From: Streptomyces sp. Ag109_O5-1
GTDB taxonomy: Bacteria; Actinomycetota; Actinomycetes; Streptomycetales; Streptomycetaceae
Assembly (NCBI RefSeq): GCF_003814875.1
Contig: NZ_RKQF01000001.1
Coordinates: forward strand, 6,386,001 to 6,450,000
Direction of reading: 5' to 3'
DNA length: 64,000 nt
This document shows, one piece after another, positions 41,096-50,028 of the stretch (positions are counted from its first letter, which is position 1; each line of letters begins with the position of its first letter). A program made the translations under genes and the position numbers. The notes under the pieces are model-generated. The model was not told the origin of the DNA. It searched no databases and was given only the letters and a program-made list of their open reading frames with translations.

Positions 41096-44050
41096 TCAGC
41101 CCGCCGGGTAGACGCCGTAGTCGCCGAGGAGGTCGGCGGTGATGTCCACCGGGCTGGAACCGGCGTTGTAGAGGTCGATCTCGCTGTCGGTGCCGACCTT
41201 GACCAGCGAGCGGCCGGCCGCGGTGTGTCCCTTGGCGAAACTCAGGGAGTAGACGCCGGGGCGCGGAGTGCCGTCGGGGTAGGCGACGAGGTAGCCGCTG
41301 CCGGACGGGGCGGCCACCGTGAGGTCGAGGTCGGCGGCGGTGACCCCGGTCGCGGGGACGCCGTGGGCGCCGGTGACCTTGAGCTTGAGGGTGGCGTGGC
41401 CGGCGAGTCGGGCGACCTTTCCGGTGCCGGTTCCGGTGCGGGTGTCGAGAATGCGGGCGGGGGTGACCGGCAGGAACTCCGAGCCGCCCGTGGCGGTGCC
41501 GTACCAGCCGGCGAGGTCCGCCACGAGGTCCGCCGACGCCTTGCTGTCGTTGTGCAGGACGACCTTGCCGTCGTACACGGGGATCACGACCTGAGTGGTG
41601 GCGGTCTGGCCGGTGGTCCAGTAGGGGCCGCTCACGACGGAGTCGTTGGTGCTGTGCGTGGCGACGGTGAGGTCGCCGGACGCCTTGGTGGTGGTCGCCG
41701 TGACGTTGAGGACCACCGCGTCCGCACCCGCCGGGACGCCGTGGGTGCCGCCGACGGCCAGGGTGACCGAGTGGCCGCCGGCGACCGGGCTCCGCACGCC
41801 GCCGGTGCCGGTGCGGGTGTCGAGCAGACGGACCGGTGTGACCGGGTGGTAGGTGTCGGCGTACTGGGCGTGGGACTGGAGGCCGACGGTGGCGACGTCG
41901 ACCGTCACCGCGCCGGAGCTGCCGTTGTAGACGTCGACCGAACCGGTCGGGGTGACCTTCACCGTTGTCTCGGCGGTGGCCGTACGGCCCGGCTCGAAGG
42001 TGATGGCGGCGGTGTTCGGGCGGGTGGTGCCGTGGGTGTAGAGGGTGAGTGCGCCGTTCGCCCTGGCGCCCCTGGTGACGAGCTGGAGCTGGGCCGCGTC
42101 CACGCCGTCCGAGTCGGCCCGCAGCGTGGCCGCCGAGAGCTTCAGGACACCGTGCGCGGCGATCGTCTTCTCGGTGTCGTGCTGCGGGGTCATCGCGACG
42201 AAGGTGTCGGCGGCGTGGAAGGTCGTCCTGGCGGTGGTGGTCCGGCCGAGCAGGTCGGTCTGCGTCAGGGTGGCGGTGTAGGTGCCGGGGGCCGGGTACT
42301 GGTGCCGCACCTGCTGGGTGCCGGTGGGCAGGGCCAGACTCTGATCGCTGCCGTCACCGAAGGCCAGGGTCAGGTCGTGGATCTCCCACGGGGCGGACGA
42401 CGGCGGAACGGCGAACACCGCGAGCCCTGCCGCGATCTGCCCGGCGGAGGCGGTGTCCGCGGTGCCGGACAGCGATACGTTCGGTGCCTCGGCCGTCCCC
42501 GCCACGACCTGCGCGGTTTGACGGGCCGAGGAGACGCCTTCGGTGTCCGTCACGGTGGTCTTCGCCTGGTACGAACCCGAGGAGGCGTAGGTGTGGCCGA
42601 TCGGCTCGCCCGCAGGGGCGGTGACGGGGGCGGTGCCGTCGCCGAAGTCGACGGAGTACGTGAGCGGCTCGCCCCAGCGGCTGATGAAGTCATCGGTCCG
42701 CACCGAGGTGCTCAGCGGCGCCAGTCCCGTCCTCGGTGACAGGCCGCCGCCGTCGGTCGGAATGGCGATGGTGTCCTGGCGCTCGAAGGCGCCCCGGTCG
42801 CGATGGGCCGCCGTGCCGGGACCCGCGTCGTCCACCAGCGGGTCGTCGACGCCTGGGGCGCCCGCGGCATCCGTGGTGAGTTCGCCGGGAGCGTCGGAGT
42901 CCGCCGAGTCGATGAGCGGGGAGTGCTCGGGCGGCGCCTCAAGCCTCGCGCCGACACCGTCGATGTCGTGCGCGCCCTGTCCGGTCGCGTTCTGAAGCGC
43001 GGCAGCCGTGGCGTAGGAGGTCCCCGCCCAGAGGTATTCGGTACGCCGGGGGGTCGTGCCTCCCACGGTGTCCGCCGCCACGTTGTAGTCGTCGGTGACC
43101 TGTCCCGCCGAGTCGTCCGACACCGTGTACAGAGGGGTGGTGGGCGCCGGGCACGTGCTGCTGTGGAGCAGCTTCGGGGCGGCGACCACGTTGTTCTCGA
43201 CCGCGCCGGAACTCCCGCCGGCCAGCGATATCCCGGGGGCGCACGGCGAGGCGAGTGAGTTGCTCGTGACAGCCATGCCGGCTGTTCCCGTCGCCGTGAT
43301 CCCGCCCAGCCGCGGGTTGTCGATCACGTTGGTCGTCACCGTCACCCGGACCGCGCCCTGCGCCGTCCGTACGCCGTACGCGTATCCGCTGCCGATCGTG
43401 TTCCGTTCCACGGTCACGTCCGAGGACGTGCCGTCCACGGTGATCGCGGTTCCCGTGCCGCCGTCGCTCGGCGCGGACGAGCGTCCGAAGGTCAGCCCGT
43501 CGAGGGTGATGTGATCGGATCCCGCCGACACCAGCGCATCGGTGGCGTCGTACTGGAAGATCAGCGACTGGACCCGGACGTCGTGGACGCCCTTGAGGGT
43601 CAGCGTCGGCGCGGAGCCGGATGTGGTGAGCTCTGCCCACGTGGTGGTCCCGCTGGGCGCCCCTGTGAAGGTGATCGGCGCGTCGCTGGTCCCCGACCGC
43701 GTGAGAGTCACCGCTTCCCGGTATGGGTGGGCGTCCGGCGACATGATCCGAACCATGTCTCCAGGCTCCGCCACGTCCGCCGCGGCCTGCACGGTGCAGA
43801 AGGGCAGGCTCTGCGTCCCCGTCCCCGTGTCGCTGCACGCGACGTCATGGTTCACGTACAGCGTTCCGTCGGCCCCGGGGGCCGCCGCCGCCGTGCCGCT
43901 CCCCCAGTCGCTCATCGCCCCCACCGCGACGATCACGGCGAGGGACAGTCCTACGGCGGGACGGGATCTGCGCACGAGGTCTCCACGGGAGCGTTCGCGG
44001 GTTTGGTCACGAGAACGCCGGAGGGGGACGATTCGGCTCAGCGTTGTCAT
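41096..44050 (-). CDS. Large secreted beta-helix/PKD protein with LLDTRTG repeats
   Basis: A 984-residue exported protein. A long basic n-region leads to a hydrophobic segment (about residues 32-46) and a likely cleavage near AAAA-APG. A right-handed beta-helix-like part (about 90-400) is followed by two PKD-like domains (YSVDFGDGTAPV; LTLAFGDGSDQ) and by C-terminal modules each starting with VTPxRxLDTRTGTG, two clear copies and one degenerate. Such modules occur in actinobacterial surface proteins. It probably acts on or holds polysaccharide at the cell surface; substrate unknown. The ATG at 44050 is the first plausible start. Confidence 0.82.
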   Translation of the reverse strand: MTTLSRIVPLRRSRDQTRERSRGDLVRRSRPAVGLSLAVIVAVGAMSDWGSGTAAAAPGADGTLYVNHDVACSDTGTGTQSLPFCTVQAAADVAEPGDMVRIMSPDAHPYREAVTLTRSGTSDAPITFTGAPSGTTTWAELTTSGSAPTLTLKGVHDVRVQSLIFQYDATDALVSAGSDHITLDGLTFGRSSAPSDGGTGTAITVDGTSSDVTVERNTIGSGYAYGVRTAQGAVRVTVTTNVIDNPRLGGITATGTAGMAVTSNSLASPCAPGISLAGGSSGAVENNVVAAPKLLHSSTCPAPTTPLYTVSDDSAGQVTDDYNVAADTVGGTTPRRTEYLWAGTSYATAAALQNATGQGAHDIDGVGARLEAPPEHSPLIDSADSDAPGELTTDAAGAPGVDDPLVDDAGPGTAAHRDRGAFERQDTIAIPTDGGGLSPRTGLAPLSTSVRTDDFISRWGEPLTYSVDFGDGTAPVTAPAGEPIGHTYASSGSYQAKTTVTDTEGVSSARQTAQVVAGTAEAPNVSLSGTADTASAGQIAAGLAVFAVPPSSAPWEIHDLTLAFGDGSDQSLALPTGTQQVRHQYPAPGTYTATLTQTDLLGRTTTARTTFHAADTFVAMTPQHDTEKTIAAHGVLKLSAATLRADSDGVDAAQLQLVTRGARANGALTLYTHGTTRPNTAAITFEPGRTATAETTVKVTPTGSVDVYNGSSGAVTVDVATVGLQSHAQYADTYHPVTPVRLLDTRTGTGGVRSPVAGGHSVTLAVGGTHGVPAGADAVVLNVTATTTKASGDLTVATHSTNDSVVSGPYWTTGQTATTQVVIPVYDGKVVLHNDSKASADLVADLAGWYGTATGGSEFLPVTPARILDTRTGTGTGKVARLAGHATLKLKVTGAHGVPATGVTAADLDLTVAAPSGSGYLVAYPDGTPRPGVYSLSFAKGHTAAGRSLVKVGTDSEIDLYNAGSSPVDITADLLGDYGVYPAG

Positions 44051-44166
44051 GCAGTCGTCACGTCATGATCGCAGCCCGACTCCAAAGGAACGCCATACTC
44101 CGCCCTGGTCTTACTCAAGACGCGGCCCGGCGGAGTGGGTTGGCGGGCCACTGTCAGACTGCACGG

Positions 44167-44649
44167 ATGAACGAGACGGTCTTTCGGTATACGCGCAGGC
44201 AGCGCCTGGCGGTGTGGGCGTCCGCGTTGGGGATGGCGGTCTGGGCCGGGGCGGTGAGCGTGCGTGCCGCCGGATACCTGGCCGACGGCCAGACCGGTTC
44301 TGCCGTGAGCCTGTGGCTCGTGTTGGGGCTGATACCGACCGTGCTGTTCGTGCCACTGGCGGGGATGCCGACGGGCTGGACGCGCATCGACGGGGAGGGC
44401 CTGCGCACCCGCGGGATGACCGGGCGCCGACGCGTGGCCTGGAGAGACATCGAGAGCATCCACGCGCTCTCGGGTCGTGGGCGCAACGGGAGCATCACCC
44501 AGATCGGAGTCACCCGGACCGACGGCACGTCGTTCCTGCTGCCGATCCCCTTTTCCTCCGGGGCGATCGCCGGGGATCCCGATTTCTACGAAAAGCTGGA
44601 GCTGATGCGCCGGGAGTGGAAGAAGCACGGCGGGCCGGGCGAGGAGTGA
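44167..44649 (+). CDS. Membrane protein with PH-like domain
   Basis: A 160-residue protein. A short basic N-terminus precedes two helices (about 15-35 and 40-62), followed by a bacterial PH-like beta domain (WTRIDGEGLRTRGMTGRRRVAWRDIESIHAL). This layout is common in actinobacteria; ligand unknown. The ATG at 44167 (MNETVFRYTRR) is the natural start. Confidence 0.75.
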   Translation: MNETVFRYTRRQRLAVWASALGMAVWAGAVSVRAAGYLADGQTGSAVSLWLVLGLIPTVLFVPLAGMPTGWTRIDGEGLRTRGMTGRRRVAWRDIESIHALSGRGRNGSITQIGVTRTDGTSFLLPIPFSSGAIAGDPDFYEKLELMRREWKKHGGPGEE

Positions 44650-44651
44650 GA

Positions 44652-44681
44652 ACAGCCCCTCCGGAGAACCGGAGGGGCTGT
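44652..44681. terminator. Hairpin between PH-like gene and tRNA-Phe
   Basis: ACAGCCCCTCCGG pairs with CCGGAGGGGCTGT, loop agaa. It separates convergent transcription of the PH gene and the tRNA cluster. Confidence 0.85.
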
Positions 44682-44687
44682 CTGTTG

Positions 44688-44761
44688 TGGCTGGGGCCGG
44701 GGTCGAACCGGCGACCTATCGCTTTTCAGGCGATCGCTCGTACCAACTGAGCTACCCAGCC
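44688..44761 (-). tRNA. tRNA-Phe(GAA)
   Basis: 74 nt. Acceptor GGCTGGG/CCCAGCC, anticodon loop CTGAAAA with GAA, T-loop GTTCGACCC. CCA not encoded. Confidence 0.95.
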
Positions 44762-44766
44762 ACGAG

Positions 44767-44780
44767 GTTTCACGTGAAAC
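44767..44780. promoter_or_regulatory. parS centromere site for ParB
   Basis: GTTTCACGTGAAAC is the exact Streptomyces parS 14-mer, embedded in a 20-bp perfect palindrome (44764-44783). It sits between tRNA-Phe and tRNA-Asp. Known: ParB binds such sites clustered around oriC to segregate chromosomes before sporulation. Its presence places this region within the origin-proximal part of the chromosome, as an inference. Confidence 0.9.
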
Positions 44781-44785
44781 CTCAG

Positions 44786-44860
44786 CGGTCCTGACGGGAT
44801 TTGAACCCGCGGCCTCCACCTTGACAGGGTGGCGAGCACTCCAAACTGCTCCACAGGACC
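44786..44860 (-). tRNA. tRNA-Asp(GUC), copy 2
   Basis: Identical over its 75 nt to the copy at 36425-36499 and on the same strand. Confidence 0.95.
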
Positions 44861-44897
44861 AAGCTTTGTGTGCAACAGTGTCGCACACGATCTTGCG

Positions 44898-44970
44898 TGC
44901 CCCCAACGGGATTCGAACCCGTGCTACCGCCTTGAAAGGGCGGCGTCCTAGGCCGCTAGACGATGAGGGC
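44898..44970 (-). tRNA. tRNA-Glu(UUC)
   Basis: 73 nt. Acceptor GCCCTCA/TGGGGGC, anticodon loop CTTTCAA with UUC, T-loop GTTCGAATC. First gene of the leftward Glu-Asp-Phe tRNA cluster. Confidence 0.95.
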
Positions 44971-45172
44971 GAAACAGCCAGTACCGCTCTGCTTCGTCTT
45001 CGCGCCCCCAGGGGACGTGAGAAGCATGTGACTCCACTTCCCCCTGACGGGTTCTGCTTCTCCTTCGCTTTGACAAAAGCTCGGGACGGTCAAGCCCTGA
45101 CCGGTGCCCTTGGGCACGAACAGACTGTACTACGTGGCCCGGACGCGAGCCAAACCAGATACGGAGGGCGGC

Positions 45173-46642
45173 TCAGTGCCGGTTGTCGTCCGGGAGGTGG
45201 CGGCTGACCTCGGCCGTCGTCTGGCCCAGACCGCCCAGTCTGATCTCGTCCCAGGCCTGGAGGCGGCGGCTGTCGCGGTCGAAGTAGAGGATCGAGGCCT
45301 CGATGGGGTCCGGGTACTTGCCCTCGACGGCACGGAGCCCGCTGCCGCCGGTGGAGCCCTCCACGCGGAGGCGGGTGCCGTGCGGCAGGATCTCCGTCTG
45401 CTCATGGTGGAGATGGCCCGCCAGGACCATGGGTACCTCGCCGTCCGTCATCCTGGCCGCCGCCGGCTCGTGGGCGATCGCCACGTCCACCGGGGTGTCG
45501 GCCGCCCGTTGTTCCCGCAGGGCCGTGGCGAGGCGGTCTCCGGCCCGCTCCTCGGCCGCGTCGCCGCCGGGGACCGTCGAGCGGTCGGGGGTGAACTGGG
45601 GGTCGCCGATGCCGGCGAAGCGCAGCCCGGCGATGGTCTCGGCGCGGCCGTCGTCCAGGACGTGCACGTTCTTCATACGGGAGAGATACCGCTGGGTGAT
45701 CAGTGAGTCGTGGTTGCCCCGGACCCAGACGTACGGCACGCCCAGGTCGGCGATCGGGTCCAGGAAGCCGTTCTCGGCGGCCGAGCCGTGGTCCATGGTG
45801 TCGCCGGAGTCGACGATCACGTTCACCTTGTACTGCTCCACCAGCGAGGCGACGATCTTCCAGCTCGCCGGGTTGAGGTGGACGTCGGAGATGTGCAGGA
45901 CACGCAGCGTGGTCGGGTCCGGTGTGTAGGCGGGGAGCGTGGACGTGACGTCGTACAGCTTTGTCACGTTCGTCACCAGGCGGGCCAACTCCTTCTGGTA
46001 GACGTCGAATTCGGTGACGATGCTGCGGGCGTTGCCGACCAGCGCGGGGGCGGAGGAGAGCAGGCCGGAGAACCTCGGCTCCAGGACCGACTTGGGGTTC
46101 CAGGTGGCGTACGCGGTCGCGCCGGACGTGGCGAGGAGGGCGAGGGCGAGGCCGCCGGCGGCCAGGGCGCGGCGCGGGCGGCGGTAGACGGCGAGACCCA
46201 GGGCGGTGGCGCCGGAGACGACGGCCACGCAGGAGCGTACGGCCAGGGTGAGCGTGCCGTGCTCGACGTCGTGGGTGACCTCGTCCTGGAGGCCGGAGAT
46301 GCGCTCGGGATGATCGACCAGGGCCTGGGAGCGGACCGGGTCGAGCTGGTCGACGTTGACGTCGAGGCGGACGGGCGCGGTGTGGGTGTCCAGGGACAGG
46401 GCGCCCAGCGGGGAGACGTTGATCTTCGTGCCGCCGGTGAGGGACGGGCGCAGGGTCATCGTCGTGTCCATCGGGCCGACCTGGGTGCGGACGTTCCCGA
46501 CGATCAGCAGGCCGAGCCAGGCGCCGACGAGCACGACGGCCATCAGGCCCAGGGCGCGGCTCCAGGCGGGCGGCCGGTGCTGCTCGGCGGCGAGTTCCAG
46601 GACGGGTAGGCGGGCGCGGACATGGGCTCGGGCTCGGGCCAT
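45173..46642 (-). CDS. Membrane-anchored metallophosphoesterase
   Basis: A 489-residue protein. A basic N-terminus, one transmembrane helix (about residues 28-50), a large extracellular loop and two further helices (about 145-200) precede a calcineurin-like phosphatase domain with all motifs: HISDVHLNPA, VDSGDTMDHG, VRGNHDS, IAHEP and AGHLHHEQ. It probably acts outside the membrane or on lipid head groups; substrate unknown. The ATG at 46642 (MARARAHVRARL) is chosen as the longer reading overlaps the next gene. Confidence 0.88.
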   Translation of the reverse strand: MARARAHVRARLPVLELAAEQHRPPAWSRALGLMAVVLVGAWLGLLIVGNVRTQVGPMDTTMTLRPSLTGGTKINVSPLGALSLDTHTAPVRLDVNVDQLDPVRSQALVDHPERISGLQDEVTHDVEHGTLTLAVRSCVAVVSGATALGLAVYRRPRRALAAGGLALALLATSGATAYATWNPKSVLEPRFSGLLSSAPALVGNARSIVTEFDVYQKELARLVTNVTKLYDVTSTLPAYTPDPTTLRVLHISDVHLNPASWKIVASLVEQYKVNVIVDSGDTMDHGSAAENGFLDPIADLGVPYVWVRGNHDSLITQRYLSRMKNVHVLDDGRAETIAGLRFAGIGDPQFTPDRSTVPGGDAAEERAGDRLATALREQRAADTPVDVAIAHEPAAARMTDGEVPMVLAGHLHHEQTEILPHGTRLRVEGSTGGSGLRAVEGKYPDPIEASILYFDRDSRRLQAWDEIRLGGLGQTTAEVSRHLPDDNRH

Positions 46643-46697
46643 TGGTGCCGTATGCCCAGCATTGCGGGCTGGTATGCGGCGGTTCGCGGCGCGGGTG

Positions 46698-47048
46698 TCA
46701 GCCCCAGCCCAGTTCGTGGAGCCGGGCGTCCTCGATGCCGAAGTGGTGCGCCACCTCATGGACGACGGTCACGGAGACCTCGTCGACCACGTCCTCCTGC
46801 GTCTCGCAGTACCGCAGGGTCGGACCCATGTAGATCGTGATCCGGTCGGGTAGGACCCCGGCGTACCACTCCCCGCGCTCGGTGAGCGGTGTCCCCTCGT
46901 ACAGGCCCAGCAGTTCCGGATCGTCGGCGGGCGGCTCGTCCTCGACGAACACGGCCACGTTGTCCATGACCCGCGTCAGTTCCGGCGGGATCCGGTCCAG
47001 GGCCTCGCTCACCAGCTCTTCGAACCTGTCGCGTGTCATCTCCAGCAC
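46698..47048 (-). CDS. Minimal zincin metallopeptidase family protein
   Basis: A 116-residue protein whose end carries HEVAHHFGIEDARLHELGWG, the HExxHxxGxxD signature of a zinc site, and the preceding conserved block ALDRIPPELTRVMDNVAVFVED. The family is found across actinobacteria; in solved members the fold is a minimal zincin, with unproven peptidase activity. The GTG at 47048 gives the usual family length; an ATG three codons on is the alternative. Confidence 0.85.
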   Translation of the reverse strand: MLEMTRDRFEELVSEALDRIPPELTRVMDNVAVFVEDEPPADDPELLGLYEGTPLTERGEWYAGVLPDRITIYMGPTLRYCETQEDVVDEVSVTVVHEVAHHFGIEDARLHELGWG

Positions 47049-47290
47049 AGGGCCATTGTCGGGGACGAACGGGTGGAGCGGGGGTATCCGAAAGCGCGCA
47101 CGAGATGTCTTCCGGCCCCTATTGCACGTCTGTGACAGCGCGCGCACAGCTCCGTCACTCCCCGTGGGAAGACTTCTCTCATCGCGAAGGGGCGGCAGCA
47201 GGCCGACGGGGACCGGACCAGTTCCAAGGACGGCAGGCTACTCCCGCGATGACCACTTGCCGCAGTGTCACTCATCCTGGGGGGAACCCG

Positions 47291-48214
47291 ATGTCCGCAC
47301 GTCTCCGTCGTCGCACCACAGCCGCCGTCGCCACCGGTGTCGCCGCGCTGCTGGCTGTTGCCGGCGTGTCCGCCACCGCCACGGCCGCTCCGGCCGCCGT
47401 GAGCGTGCCCCATGGGCTGACCATCAGCGACGGCACCCGGCACGTCATCGTCGGCGGCAAGTCGATCGACTTCGGTACCGTCGTCCGCGACCTGGCCTGG
47501 AACCCGAGCGGCACCAAGGCCGCCTTCATCGACGGCCACGGCAACCTCGTCGTCTCCGACCCCGACGGCAGCCACCGTGTCACCGCCGCCGCCAACCCGG
47601 GCAACCAGACCTGGTCCCACCCGACCTGGCAGGTCGCCGCGGCCGACCGGACGAACGGCATCCCCGCGAAGAACAACATCATCTTCGCCGCGAAGATCCA
47701 CGGCAGCACCGTGCTGGAGAGCGTCAAGGCCACCAGCAACCACGGCAAGCCGGCCAGGATCAGCCTGAACAGCGACGACCCGGAGGCGGGTGCGCTCCCG
47801 AAGACGAACAACACCTGGCCGAACGCCGGCGGGTCCTACGGCACGTCCGTCTACGAGAACACCCACAACGGCGAGGTCTACATCCGGGACGACTACCTGC
47901 GCCAGCAGGGCGGTGCGCTGACCAAGGGCTCCGAGCCCGCGCTCGCCCCCGACGGGGAGGAGGTCGTCTTCGTCCGCTCGGTCGGCGGCCACGACCACCT
48001 CTTCGTCGACGACCTGACCGCCGGCACCAACGCCGTCAAGGACATCACTCCGCACGCCACCACCGACTACACCGAGCCCACCTGGTCGCCGAACGGCAAG
48101 ACCATCGCCTTCCGGACCCCGCGCGGCACGTACACCGTCACCAAGACCGCCCACGGGTTCGGCAGCCCCGTCAAGGCCTCCTCGCACACGGGACTGCCCG
48201 CCTACCGCCGCTGA
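47291..48214 (+). CDS. Secreted TolB/PD40-like beta-propeller protein
   Basis: A 307-residue protein with a signal peptide (RRRTTAAVATGVAALLAVAG, cleavage near residue 32). The mature part has PD40/WD-type blades: DLAWNPSGTKAAFID, EPALAPDGEEVVFVRS, EPTWSPNGKTIAFRTP. It is probably extracellular and structural or binding; no catalytic motif. GGGGGGAA precedes the ATG. Confidence 0.78.
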   Translation: MSARLRRRTTAAVATGVAALLAVAGVSATATAAPAAVSVPHGLTISDGTRHVIVGGKSIDFGTVVRDLAWNPSGTKAAFIDGHGNLVVSDPDGSHRVTAAANPGNQTWSHPTWQVAAADRTNGIPAKNNIIFAAKIHGSTVLESVKATSNHGKPARISLNSDDPEAGALPKTNNTWPNAGGSYGTSVYENTHNGEVYIRDDYLRQQGGALTKGSEPALAPDGEEVVFVRSVGGHDHLFVDDLTAGTNAVKDITPHATTDYTEPTWSPNGKTIAFRTPRGTYTVTKTAHGFGSPVKASSHTGLPAYRR

Positions 48215-48235
48215 CCCTCCACCGCGGCCGCCGGT

Positions 48236-48847
48236 CTACTGCGGCCGGTCGCCGCCGCCCAGCCGGCCGTCGGAGCGGGCGAGTTCGGCCCGTAGCGCCT
48301 CCAGGTGCTCGTCGGCCGTGTCGTGCGGCAGGAACTCGACCACGTCGAGGAAACGGAACAGCACCTGGGACCTGGTGACGGCGAACTCGTAGTCGCCGAA
48401 CCCCACCACGGCACCCAGCTTCCCTCGTACAGCACCCCGGACGACATGAGCGGTCATGTCGTCCGGGGTTTCCGCGCTGGTGCCCCGGCGGGCGTTGGGG
48501 CGGGCCAGATACGGGCAGACCATCGAGGCGTAGAGCATGCACGCGCGGTGCCCGGGAGCCTCCAGGGTCGGTGCCAGGTTGCGGTAAGGCCGCCCGGCGG
48601 CCAGCGCCTCGCGGATCGCGGCGCTCTCGGCGGCGCCGACCACCCGCCACACCGGACCCTTGGGCATCAGGGTGTTGCAGACGGAACAGAGCCTGTTCCG
48701 GGCGCACTCCGCGCTGCGCTCGTAGTCGGTGAGTGCGAACTGGGGGGCGTCGCCCTCCCACGGGGTGATGGCGGGCACGGGATAGCCGCGGCCGTCACGA
48801 GGCCTGGCCTCGACGCTCGCCGGCATGGGAACGGAGTCGAATCGCAC
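48236..48847 (-). CDS. Unknown protein with CxxC zinc-type motif
   Basis: A 203-residue protein. An N-terminal Cys cluster (ECARNRLCSVCNTLMPKG) and a later MVCPYLARP resemble paired metal ligands. No known domain recognised. Start is uncertain: GTG 48847, ATG 48868 or ATG 48826. It converges with the beta-propeller gene. Confidence 0.6.
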   Translation of the reverse strand: MRFDSVPMPASVEARPRDGRGYPVPAITPWEGDAPQFALTDYERSAECARNRLCSVCNTLMPKGPVWRVVGAAESAAIREALAAGRPYRNLAPTLEAPGHRACMLYASMVCPYLARPNARRGTSAETPDDMTAHVVRGAVRGKLGAVVGFGDYEFAVTRSQVLFRFLDVVEFLPHDTADEHLEALRAELARSDGRLGGGDRPQ

Positions 48848-49011
48848 ACCCCATGGTGAACCACACACCCGCGCGCCCGCGACAGCCGGGGGCGCAGGTC
48901 CGGCGTTTGTCGTACCGAAGGCCGGTACCTCCGGTCCGGGGGCGTGTCCTCTTGTGGGCGACGGGAGTTGAGCAGATTGACTTCTTTCTCCGCCCCCCGG
49001 AGGTGGCCGCC

Positions 49012-49536
49012 GTGCGCCCCTTGTACGTACCCGTCCGTCTGGCCGTCACGGTGATGGCCGTCGCGGCCGCCGCCGGCTGTGTGAACGTCGGGGACGACGC
49101 GGGGAAGGCCAAGCCGTCGCACTCCGCGGGACACCGGGGCGCCGGCGAGGCCGACGAGGGCTCCGGGGTGTCCGGCGGGGGCGACGCGGGGCACGGCGGC
49201 GAGGTGCCCGACGGCAAGCGCGGGCATCCGGGGAAGCCGAAGCCGGGGGAGCCGGAGTCGGCGTCCGCGAAGCCGGCGAAGGGCGGCAGCGCGGCGCCTG
49301 CCACGCCCGTGAACCCGGGGACGAGCGGGGCACCGGGGGCGCCGGCCGGGCCCACGGGAGCTCCGGCGACGCCCACGCCGCCGGCCGTCACGCCCACCCC
49401 ACCGCCGGCTTCCCCTTCCCCGCCGCCTCCGGCGACCGACCCACCGTCCGCCGAGCCGTCCTCCTCGGCACACGACGGCTCGGGGACCCAGCTGGTACAG
49501 CGGGAGCCGGCACCGGCGGCGGGGACACCGGCGTAG
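49012..49536 (+). CDS. Pro/Gly-rich lipoprotein
   Basis: A 174-residue exported protein. The signal peptide ends in AAAAGC, with C23 the lipid-modified residue. The mature part is entirely low-complexity: Gly/Lys/Pro-rich first, then Pro/Thr/Ser-rich, as in wall-spanning spacers. The GTG at 49012 follows GGAGGT by seven bases. No functional domain. Confidence 0.65.
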   Translation: MRPLYVPVRLAVTVMAVAAAAGCVNVGDDAGKAKPSHSAGHRGAGEADEGSGVSGGGDAGHGGEVPDGKRGHPGKPKPGEPESASAKPAKGGSAAPATPVNPGTSGAPGAPAGPTGAPATPTPPAVTPTPPPASPSPPPPATDPPSAEPSSSAHDGSGTQLVQREPAPAAGTPA

Positions 49537-50028
49537 GGGGTGCGGGGGCTCGGCACCGCCGGTGAGCGCCGCTGCGGCGGGGAGGATTTCCAGGAAGCAG
49601 TTTTCGCGGTGGGGGCATGGGGGCGTAGTGGTGGGGCGCAGAGGGGCGGGAAGAAGGCGGGTGGGTTGGGTGTTGGTGAGGGCGTAGATCAGCGCGTCCG
49701 GTCCGTGTGTCGGCCCGAGCGTCGCGTCGGAGCGTCAGCCAGTGCGCCGGAACGGCGCGTGGGGCGGTGCGCCGACGGGTCGGTTCGGGTGTCGCCGAGG
49801 CCGTGGCAGACCAGCTGTGAGCTGCGAGACTGTGGCTCGGTTTGCCTTGGGGGGTGGTGGGTGCGTATGGTGGTAGATCGTTTGATCCCATTTGCCCGGC
49901 GCCACCGCAGAGCGCGCCGTGTGGCGCGTACTCTCCCTTGCCGTGGCGGACCGCATTGAGGCGGTCGTGAGCGAATCACGGAGTTGACGGGCGCGTGCCG
50001 AAGAGACTCCGGAAGGTTTCGCATTCGC
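49537..50028. other. Long upstream region of the DEAD-box helicase
   Basis: 492 bp without a convincing gene. It probably contains the helicase promoter and a long 5' leader, common for cold-inducible helicases; no known thermosensor is recognisable. The ribosome site GGAAGG is at 50011-50016. Confidence 0.45.
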
